DNA of 5,076 bases. Source: Candidatus Hydrogenedentota bacterium (lineage in GTDB: Bacteria > Hydrogenedentota > Hydrogenedentia > Hydrogenedentales > SLHB01). Shown in pieces: positions 1 to 5,076 of this stretch. The DNA lies in the NCBI GenBank assembly GCA_016934125.1, contig JAFGTL010000382.1, positions 1 through 5,076 of the forward strand, in the 5' to 3' direction. Below the pieces are notes generated by a model. It was not told where the DNA came from, searched no databases, and saw nothing but the letters and a program-made list of their open reading frames with translations. Numbering within the stretch: the stretch's first letter is position 1; each line of letters starts with the position of its first letter. Made by a program: the position numbers and the translations under genes.

Positions 1-672
1 ACCAGCGTCGAACTGCTGGGCCCCGGGGGCGATGCCGTGATCGTGTACAGCCTCGACGGCTCGGAGCCCGGCGAAGACTCCCTGCGCTACACCGGCCCCA
101 TCACGATCCAGGATGACGCGACAGTGTCGGCCCGCGTCCTCGTGCCGGGGAGTCCGCCTACGTTGAGCGACGTGGCAGTCTGCCGCTTCGAGCGGATCGA
201 GGCCAAGCGGGCCACGGAATGCCGCGTGAACTTCCAACTTGCGTCTTCCCCGCGGCCCGAGGGCTATCTCATCGATTCTGGCGAGGCCTTCGACGTGCGG
301 GATGGCGGATACGCGTATGGATGGAGCGCGGACAACACGGAGGCCGCCCGCGAACGGGGCAAGCAGGCCGACACGGTGCTCGACACGCTGGTTCATTTCA
401 CGGCAGGCGTGGTGTGGGAGATCGCTGTCGAGAACGGCGCGTACGATGTGACGGTGTGTATCGGCGATGCAGAGTATCCCTCGGAGGCCAACACGCTCTG
501 GGTGGAGGATGTCGCATTCTGCGAAGGCATGGAGCAGCCTGCCGGCGAGTTTGAGCGGATCACGAAGCGGGTGGCGGTGACGGACGGGAAACTCACGTTC
601 CGCTCCAACGACGCGCCCCACGGCCCGCGCCTGACGCGTATGAACGCCGTCGAGATCGCGCCCGCAGAGTGA
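1..672 (+). CDS. C-terminal part of a secreted-type protein with CHB_HEX_C-like and malectin-like carbohydrate-binding domains (5' truncated)
   Basis: The frame is open from the first base and ends at TGA 670-672, so 223 residues are visible and the start lies left of the window. Visible residues 1-65 resemble the chitobiase/beta-hexosaminidase C-terminal (Fn3-associated) beta-sandwich: YSLDGSEP, then RYTGPITI and a strand containing ATVSARV. This add-on often follows catalytic domains such as GH29, GH20 or sulfatases. Residues 74-221 form a second beta-rich domain with RVNFQ (75-79), GYLIDSG (88-94), YGWS (106-109), VWEIAVENGAYDVTV (from 138) and a closing strand containing AVEIAPAE. I recognise this pattern from large secreted planctomycete-type proteins, where it is treated as a malectin-like glycan-binding module. 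The visible part has no catalytic motif. The role is inferred to be substrate binding for an enzyme encoded upstream, which cannot be identified from this window. A GTG at 37 lies inside the first domain and is not the true start. Confidence 0.85.
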   Translation, partial: TSVELLGPGGDAVIVYSLDGSEPGEDSLRYTGPITIQDDATVSARVLVPGSPPTLSDVAVCRFERIEAKRATECRVNFQLASSPRPEGYLIDSGEAFDVRDGGYAYGWSADNTEAARERGKQADTVLDTLVHFTAGVVWEIAVENGAYDVTVCIGDAEYPSEANTLWVEDVAFCEGMEQPAGEFERITKRVAVTDGKLTFRSNDAPHGPRLTRMNAVEIAPAE

Positions 673-684
673 CACGCGGGCTTC

Positions 685-706
685 GGCGGGCATTGGTGGG
701 CCCGCC
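685..706 (+). terminator. GC-rich hairpin after the first gene, possible terminator without T-tract
   Basis: GGCGGGC (685-691) and GCCCGCC (700-706) are perfect inverted repeats, giving a 7-bp stem with an 8-base loop that begins 13 bases after the stop at 672. A second copy of GCGGGC at 676-681 could compete for the same right arm. No run of T follows (the next bases are CCGGCCTCGCG), so a classical intrinsic terminator is not shown. It could be a weak terminator, an mRNA 3'-end stabiliser, or a chance product of high GC. Confidence 0.3.
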
Positions 707-744
707 CCGGCCTCGCGATAGCCGCAGACGCGCCATGCAGGCGC

Positions 745-750
745 GGGAGA
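745..750 (+). promoter_or_regulatory. Ribosome binding site for the GH78 gene
   Basis: GGGAGA, with a GGAG-type core, lies 7 bases before the GTG at 758. It supports this GTG over the in-frame ATG at 782, which would remove the charged start of the signal peptide. Confidence 0.6.
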
Positions 751-757
751 TCTTCGA

Positions 758-3031
758 GTGAAGTGCCTGTTCGTTTGTCTGATGGGCCCGGTGATGGGCG
801 TGACGGCCGCCGCGGCCGAGCCGTTTGGCGATGCGGAATGGCTCCGGCATCCGGTATTCGATGGCCACGAGCCGCTCGGCGTATTCGAGCGCCACGGATC
901 CAAGGAGAAGGCCACGCCGCTGCGTAATGTGCACGTCTACTTCCGCAAAGAGATTGTGCTGCCCGACACACCCGTGAGGGCGGTTGTGCGCGTCACGGGC
1001 GACGACACCTACAAGTTGTATCTCAACGGCGTTTTCGCCCTCGATGGCCCGGAACCCGCCTATCCGTTTGCCCATCCCTATTCCACAATCGACGTGACGG
1101 GCCTGCTCACGAAGGGGAGCAATTGCCTCGCGGCGCACACCTATTACCACGGCGTGGCCACGCGCGCGTTCAACAGCGCCGATAACCGGGCGGGCTTCAT
1201 GCTCGCCCTCGATGTTGAGTTCCCGGACTCGCGGATGACGGTGGGCACGGACGCGTCCTGGGCGTGCATCGAGTCCGCCGCGATCCCCCACAGCCGCATG
1301 TTCGGCTACGCTACCCAGTTCAACGAGAACATCGACATGCGCGCCGAGCCGCGGGGCTGGCGGCTGGCGGGCTTCGACGACACGGCCTGGGACAAGCCGC
1401 TTGTCGGCCGGCAGGATCACACGTTCATCGCGTCGGCTACGCATCCCCTCGAACACTGGCGGGCCGAGCCGGCCGTCGTGAAACAGAAGGGCCCGGGCCG
1501 CTTCTTCTACGACTTCGGCCAGGAACTCGTGGGCCACACGCGCATCACCGTCAAGGGGGAGGCGGGCCATGTCATGACGGTGTGGCATGGCGAAGAACTG
1601 AGCGCGCCCGACACGGTGCGCCACGAGATGCGGTGCAACTGCGACTACGAGGATCGCGTGAGGCTGTCCGGCGAGGACGACGTCATCGAGTTCTACGACT
1701 ACCGTGCCTTCCGCTACGTCGAGATCCTCGATGCGCCCGCAGCGCCGCAGGTGTGGGTGGACGTACGCCATTACCCGCTCGATCTGGCCGCCATCGAACT
1801 GGACTCGTCGGATGAGCAACTCAACGGGATCTGGCGCATGTGCGTGGAGGGCATCCGGCTTGGATGCCAGGGCGTGGCCACCGACTGCCCGTCGCGCGAA
1901 AAGGGGCAATATACGGGCGATACGTACATGACGGTGCTCTCTCAACTGTATCTCACGGGCGATCCGTCGTTGACGCGCAAGGCCATCCGCGATTTTCAGC
2001 TTTCGCAACGGTTCGACGATGGCCTGCTGTGCGTCGCGCCGGGCGGATTCCGTCAGGAACTGGCCGAATGGTCGCTCCTCTGGCCCGTCATGCTCGCCTA
2101 CTACCACGAAATGACGGGCGATGCCGCCCTCGTTGTCGAAATGGTGGAGGCGGGCGCCCTCGACAAGCTGTTCGGCTGGTTTGCGGCCATGGAGGGCGAA
2201 AACGGGCTCCTTACCGGCATGAACAAGCGGAAATGGGTGCTCGTGGACTGGCCCGAAAACCTGCGCGGCGGCTACGACTACGACGCCACCAAGGATGACG
2301 AGAATGCCGTCGTGAACGCCTTCTACTACCGCGCGTTGCGGGCCGCGGCCAGCCTTATGCGCGCGGCGGGCCGCCCCGGCGACGCCTACGACGCCCGTGC
2401 CGAACGGGTGCGCACCGCGTTCGTCGAGCGCCTGCTCGACGGGGACACCGGGGTGTTCCGCGATGGCCCCGCCTCGGCCCATTGCTCGCTCCACGCCAGC
2501 GGATATGCCCTGTGTTTCGGCCTCGTTCCCGAGGCGAACCTGCCGGCCGTCGTGGATCTCGTGCGCACGCGCCGCCTCGACTGCGGGATCTACGGCGCGC
2601 CCTATTTCGTTGAGGGATGCTACAAGGCGCGCGAACACGAACTGGCCTACGATCTCATGATCGCCTCGCGCGATACGAACTCGTGGTATCAGATGCTGGC
2701 TTCGGGCGCTACCACTACGATGGAGGCCTGGGCGCCCGATCTCAAGTGGAACACGAGTTGGTGTCATCCCGCGGGCGCGACGCCCGTCTACCTCATCATC
2801 CGCTACATGCTTGGCCTGCGGCCTGCTGAGCCGGGGTGGCGTTCTGTGGCGGTGGATCCGCAACTCCCGGCTGGGCTCGACTGGGTTTCGCTCCGGTTCC
2901 CAACGGTGGCCGGCCCTATCGAGGCCCGCTACGAGAAGGGCAAGCCATACCGCCTCACGGTGCCCGCAGACGTCGAAGTGGAGGCCGGGGCGGCGGCCGT
3001 GCCCGTCGAGGTTGTCCACCGCGGCGAATAG
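758..3031 (+). CDS. Exported alpha-L-rhamnosidase, glycoside hydrolase family 78
   Basis: This 757-residue protein is predicted to hydrolyse terminal alpha-L-rhamnose from polysaccharides or glycosides by inversion. It starts at GTG 758, placed by the ribosome binding site and by a probable Sec signal peptide (K2, a hydrophobic stretch, an AAAA run ending at residue 20). Residues of about 55-215 form N-terminal beta-sandwich domains (YFRKE from 61, LYLNG 87-91). YDFGQELVG (from 251) is the rhamnosidase beta-domain signature. About 345-680 is the (alpha/alpha)6 catalytic barrel, and about 685-750 the C-terminal beta-sandwich (PGWRSVAVDPQLP). DCPSREKGQYTGD places D376, E381 and D388 at the same spacing as D567, E572 and D579 of Bacillus BsRhaB (recalled from memory). 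E656 in TTTMEAW matches the glutamate proposed as general base (BsRhaB E841). All expected acidic residues are present and no frameshift is seen, so it is probably active. The exact substrate is unknown. It lies 85 bases after the first gene and 111 before the DUF1080 gene. It could share a transcript with either. Confidence 0.93.
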   Translation: MKCLFVCLMGPVMGVTAAAAEPFGDAEWLRHPVFDGHEPLGVFERHGSKEKATPLRNVHVYFRKEIVLPDTPVRAVVRVTGDDTYKLYLNGVFALDGPEPAYPFAHPYSTIDVTGLLTKGSNCLAAHTYYHGVATRAFNSADNRAGFMLALDVEFPDSRMTVGTDASWACIESAAIPHSRMFGYATQFNENIDMRAEPRGWRLAGFDDTAWDKPLVGRQDHTFIASATHPLEHWRAEPAVVKQKGPGRFFYDFGQELVGHTRITVKGEAGHVMTVWHGEELSAPDTVRHEMRCNCDYEDRVRLSGEDDVIEFYDYRAFRYVEILDAPAAPQVWVDVRHYPLDLAAIELDSSDEQLNGIWRMCVEGIRLGCQGVATDCPSREKGQYTGDTYMTVLSQLYLTGDPSLTRKAIRDFQLSQRFDDGLLCVAPGGFRQELAEWSLLWPVMLAYYHEMTGDAALVVEMVEAGALDKLFGWFAAMEGENGLLTGMNKRKWVLVDWPENLRGGYDYDATKDDENAVVNAFYYRALRAAASLMRAAGRPGDAYDARAERVRTAFVERLLDGDTGVFRDGPASAHCSLHASGYALCFGLVPEANLPAVVDLVRTRRLDCGIYGAPYFVEGCYKAREHELAYDLMIASRDTNSWYQMLASGATTTMEAWAPDLKWNTSWCHPAGATPVYLIIRYMLGLRPAEPGWRSVAVDPQLPAGLDWVSLRFPTVAGPIEARYEKGKPYRLTVPADVEVEAGAAAVPVEVVHRGE

Positions 3032-3048
3032 GCGGAATGGCCGGCCCG

Positions 3049-3077
3049 TTGCATCCGCCGCCGCAACCGGCTATGCT
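3049..3077 (+). promoter_or_regulatory. Weak candidate sigma70-type promoter upstream of the DUF1080 gene
   Basis: TTGCAT (3049-3054) and TATGCT (3072-3077) are separated by 17 bases and end 65 bases before the ATG at 3143. They match the consensus boxes at 3 of 6 and 4 of 6 positions. The position and spacing are right but the match is poor, and promoter consensus in the source lineage is unknown. The rest of this 111-base gap shows no clear terminator. Confidence 0.15.
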
Positions 3078-3131
3078 CGAAATCCTGCAAGAACCGAAGC
3101 GATGCGGGCGGCCCACAGGCCCTGCACACAG

Positions 3132-3138
3132 AAGGAGG
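3132..3138 (+). promoter_or_regulatory. Strong ribosome binding site for the DUF1080 gene
   Basis: AAGGAGG is the strongest Shine-Dalgarno match in the window and lies 4 bases before ATG 3143. It decides the start: the same frame stays open back to the GH78 stop at 3029-3031, but no ATG or GTG occurs in that stretch. Confidence 0.75.
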
Positions 3139-3142
3139 CATC

Positions 3143-3799
3143 ATGCTCTTCGATACCCTCAACGCGCCCGCGCCGGACGGCGCCGTGGCGCTGTTCGACG
3201 GCGTTTCTCTCGACACGTGGACGAAGATGGACGGCGCCGCGCCGGAATGGATCGTCGAAGACGGCGCCATGCGCGTCGTGCCCAAGACGGGCGATATCTG
3301 CACGAAGGAACTGTTCGGCGACCACTTCCTCCATATCGAGTTCAAGTTGTCCGATATGCCCGAGGCCACCGGCCAGCACAAGTCCAACAGCGGCGTGTTC
3401 CTCCAGGGGCGCTATGAAATCCAGGTGCTCGACAGTTCCGGCTGGGATATCCCCGGGCTGGGGGATTGCGGCGGCGTCTACAACCAGTACGCGCCTCTGT
3501 CCAACGCCTGCAGGCCGGCCCTCGCGTGGCAGACGTACGATGTCGTGTTTCGTGCGCCGCGTTGCGAAGGGGCGGTCGTGAAAGAGCGCGCCCGCGTCAC
3601 CGTGCTTCACAACGGCGTGGTGATCCACAACAACGTCGAGTTGCCGGGCGTCACGGGCGCGCCGTCGGACACCGACGTGCAGAAGCCCGGCCATCTCCGG
3701 CTGCAAGATCACGGCAACGTGGTTTGGTTCCGGAACATCTGGGCGGTTCGGCTCCCCCGGGAGGGCGCCTGCGAGTACGGGCCGCGTATGACGGATTAG
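3143..3799 (+). CDS. DUF1080 / 3-keto-disaccharide hydrolase-type protein, no signal peptide
   Basis: This 218-residue protein is essentially a single concanavalin A-like beta-sandwich domain of the DUF1080 family (Pfam 3keto-disac_hyd). Visible family marks in order are ALFDGVSLDTW (16-26), FLHIEFKL (62-69), NSGVFLQGRYEIQVLDS (82-98), GGVYNQYAPLSNA (110-122), WQTYDVVF (129-136), VTVLHNGVVIHNNVELPG (152-169) and HLRLQDHGNVVWFRNIW (184-200). Some family members hydrolyse 3-keto-glycosides, made by oxidation of a sugar at C3 with Gfo/Idh/MocA-type oxidoreductases. Many others are untested, so the reaction here is inferred from the family. Length is normal for a one-domain member. The N-terminus (MLFDTLNAPAPDG) has no hydrophobic segment, and translating the open frame upstream gives none, so a cytoplasmic location is likely unless export is non-classical. 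The residue before W129 is Ala, where I recall Glu being common. No oxidoreductase gene is in the window. It sits between two genes for exported hydrolases, which supports a role in the same glycan pathway. Confidence 0.92.
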   Translation: MLFDTLNAPAPDGAVALFDGVSLDTWTKMDGAAPEWIVEDGAMRVVPKTGDICTKELFGDHFLHIEFKLSDMPEATGQHKSNSGVFLQGRYEIQVLDSSGWDIPGLGDCGGVYNQYAPLSNACRPALAWQTYDVVFRAPRCEGAVVKERARVTVLHNGVVIHNNVELPGVTGAPSDTDVQKPGHLRLQDHGNVVWFRNIWAVRLPREGACEYGPRMTD

Positions 3800-3892
3800 C
3801 GGGGCCTTGACACGCGCCGGTGTGTGCCTCCAGGGTGCGGGGGCCTTCGCCACAGGGGCGGCAATCGGCTACAGGGCAGAGCGCCGCCCGAA

Positions 3893-3897
3893 GGGAG
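3893..3897 (+). promoter_or_regulatory. Ribosome binding site for the GH-A lipoprotein gene
   Basis: GGGAG lies 6 bases before GTG 3904 and supports that start, which also gives a well-formed lipoprotein signal. The rest of the 104-base gap (3800-3903) shows only small, weak inverted repeats and no convincing terminator. Confidence 0.6.
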
Positions 3898-3903
3898 AGA
3901 ACC

Positions 3904-5076
3904 GTGTCGTATCGTTCCTTGCTCGTCCCCGGTGTGTGTCTGCCTCTCATCTGCGCGTTGGCGTCGTGCGCCGGAGCGAAGCCCGGCCCGCCGCCCGATC
4001 TGGGCCCGCGCGACGCGTTCGGTGGGCTCACCACGAACGCCTTCGAGCCCGGCGCGCGGTTCCGCGTCGAGCGGGAGGGGGCTCGATGGTGGTTTGTCAC
4101 ACCGGAAGGGGGCCGGTTCCTCTCCTTCGGCGTGAATCACGTCACCTGGAACGGGAACCACGCCAAGGGCACCGATCGCAACCCGTACAACGAGGCGGTG
4201 ACGGCCAGATACGGCACGGAGGAGAAGTGGGCGGAAGCCACGTCGGCCCGCCTCGAGCAGTGGGGATTTAACACCGTTGGCGCGTGGTCTTCCACCATAG
4301 ACACGAAGACGCACCTGCCTTACGCCCCGATTCTCCACCTGAGCCAGAGCTTCTGGAGCCCTTGGTGGAAGGATGAGGGCGTGGTGCCCGATTTCTTCAG
4401 CGATGCCTTCCTCGCCTATGTGGAGGAGAAGGCCGCCGGGATTGACAAGTATGCCGGCGATCCCAAGGTGCTGGGGTATTTCATCGACAACGAGTTGCCG
4501 TGGGCGCCCGATCACCGCAAGACGCCCGAGCTGTTCTACGGTTACGTCGCGCTCCCGGCGGACGCGGCGGGCAAGGGGCAACTTGTCGCCTTCATGGAGG
4601 AGCGCTACGGCACCGTGGAGGCGTTCAACGAAGTGTGGAAGCCGGCCGTGGCGGGTTGGGATGTCCTTGCCGCCACCACGGCGCTGAAGCCCCGCAGCAA
4701 GAAGAAGGCGAAGGCCGATCGCGAGGCGTTCACGCGGCTCGTGGCGAGGCAGTACTTCAAGGTGACGTCGGAGGCGATTCGCGAGAAGGATCCGGGCGCC
4801 CTCGTGTTGGGGTGCCGGTTCATCCCCTATAACGTGCCCGAGGTGGTGGTCGAGGCCTGCGGCGAATACTGCGATGTTGTGTCCACCAACTACTACCGGC
4901 CGCTGTTGCTCGGCAAGCTCTACATCAAGCACGCCTGGCGGGGGAAGTCAACCGTCGACATCGTCCCTCTCGATGAGAGCCTGCGCGCCTTTCACGAACT
5001 CACCGGCAAGCCCGTCATGGTTACGGAATTCACCTCGCGGCTGAAAGCCGAAGGTTACAACAGCTATCCGCCACCC
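3904..5076 (+). CDS. Clan GH-A glycoside hydrolase lipoprotein, agarase-like (GH50-type), 3' truncated
   Basis: The frame is open from GTG 3904 to the last base, giving 391 residues with no stop, so the C-terminus is missing. The N-terminus has a basic residue (R4), a hydrophobic stretch and a lipobox LASC with the lipidated cysteine at C22, followed by a Gly/Pro-rich linker. The mature protein is therefore predicted to be membrane-anchored. RWWFVTPEGGRFLSFGVNHV (61-80) is typical of agarase-like TIM-barrel enzymes. WGFNTVGAWS (120-129) marks an early barrel strand. YFIDNELPW contains E197, the expected acid/base of clan GH-A, and VMVTEF contains E375, the expected nucleophile. Their spacing of 178 residues fits a retaining clan GH-A enzyme. 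GH50 is the best match by motif, but substrate cannot be read from this. Agar is only one possibility, and relatives in soil or freshwater bacteria may act on other beta-galactosides or beta-glucosides. A lysine-rich loop (LKPRSKKKAKAD, about 262-273) is probably a surface insertion. The N-terminal domain of long GH50 agarases is absent, so this is a short form. GH5 or GH42-like relatives are the main alternatives. Confidence 0.87.
   Translation, partial: MSYRSLLVPGVCLPLICALASCAGAKPGPPPDLGPRDAFGGLTTNAFEPGARFRVEREGARWWFVTPEGGRFLSFGVNHVTWNGNHAKGTDRNPYNEAVTARYGTEEKWAEATSARLEQWGFNTVGAWSSTIDTKTHLPYAPILHLSQSFWSPWWKDEGVVPDFFSDAFLAYVEEKAAGIDKYAGDPKVLGYFIDNELPWAPDHRKTPELFYGYVALPADAAGKGQLVAFMEERYGTVEAFNEVWKPAVAGWDVLAATTALKPRSKKKAKADREAFTRLVARQYFKVTSEAIREKDPGALVLGCRFIPYNVPEVVVEACGEYCDVVSTNYYRPLLLGKLYIKHAWRGKSTVDIVPLDESLRAFHELTGKPVMVTEFTSRLKAEGYNSYPPP

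Noticed and set aside
593..3019. Antisense open frame of 808 codons covering almost the whole GH78 gene
   Set aside because: Its codons are exactly in register with the sense codons, so it stays open simply because the GH78 gene lacks TTA, CTA and TCA codons, as expected at high GC. The translation shows no recognisable domain, while the sense strand is a clear GH78.
3029..3143. Possible stop-codon readthrough fusing GH78 to the DUF1080 protein
   Set aside because: Both genes are in the same frame and only the TAG at 3029-3031 separates them, but stop-free stretches of 37 codons are ordinary at this GC. The second gene has its own strong ribosome binding site and the linker has no protein-like features.
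2811..3581. Plus-strand frame of 256 codons bridging the GH78 and DUF1080 genes
   Set aside because: It overlaps two confident genes in another frame and its product is Arg/Ser/Pro-rich with low complexity, typical of out-of-frame high-GC translation.
3807..3812. Perfect TTGACA -35 box after the DUF1080 gene
   Set aside because: No acceptable -10 box lies 16-18 bases downstream (CCAGGG or CAGGGT), so a single hexamer is not enough to call a promoter.
3071..3853. Antisense open frame of 260 codons over the DUF1080 gene
   Set aside because: It is also in codon register with the sense gene, which is a clear family member. It has no domain of its own.
3796..4932. Antisense open frame of 378 codons over the agarase-like gene
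   Set aside because: It is in register with the sense frame starting at 3904, which has a lipobox, ribosome binding site and catalytic motifs. The antisense frame has none.
1..5076. CRISPR arrays, tRNA or rRNA genes, insertion sequences, attachment sites, toxin-antitoxin or defence genes
   Set aside because: I looked for direct repeats with spacers, terminal inverted repeats, transposase motifs and RNA-gene folds on both strands and saw none. Coding density and composition look uniform across the window.

Overview
The window is high-GC, bacterial-looking DNA with four genes, all on the + strand and separated by short gaps of 85, 111 and 104 bases. It reads as part of a glycan-degradation locus. 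The lineage is an inference only. A carbohydrate-binding domain of the kind repeated in large secreted planctomycete proteins, a DUF1080 protein, an agarase-like lipoprotein and frequent GTG starts together suggest the Planctomycetota/Verrucomicrobiota/Lentisphaerota group or a similar polysaccharide-degrading phylum such as Hydrogenedentota. No rRNA or tRNA is present to settle it.

Layout. 1-672 is the 3' end of a gene that begins left of the window. It encodes a chitobiase/hexosaminidase C-terminal-like beta-sandwich followed by a malectin-like carbohydrate-binding domain. A GC-rich hairpin without a T-run follows it (685-706). 758-3031 encodes a complete exported GH78 alpha-L-rhamnosidase with its catalytic residues visible. 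3143-3799 encodes a complete DUF1080 / 3-keto-disaccharide hydrolase-type protein with no signal peptide. 3904-5076 encodes a lipoprotein from clan GH-A, closest by motifs to GH50 agarase-like enzymes, and runs off the right edge. All three complete starts have a Shine-Dalgarno-like sequence.

How they may work together (inference). The GH78 enzyme would trim L-rhamnose from a glycan or glycoside outside the cytoplasm. The GH-A lipoprotein would cut the backbone or another beta-linkage at a membrane surface. The DUF1080 protein may act on a 3-keto (oxidised) glycoside, possibly in the cytoplasm. The truncated first gene may supply glycan binding for another enzyme. No transporter, regulator, SusC/SusD pair, sulfatase catalytic domain, mobile element, CRISPR array or RNA gene is visible. 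I see no evidence of a wholly new system. The most unusual point is the combination of rhamnosidase, keto-glycoside-type hydrolase and agarase-like lipoprotein. Long antisense reading frames are explained by codon bias.
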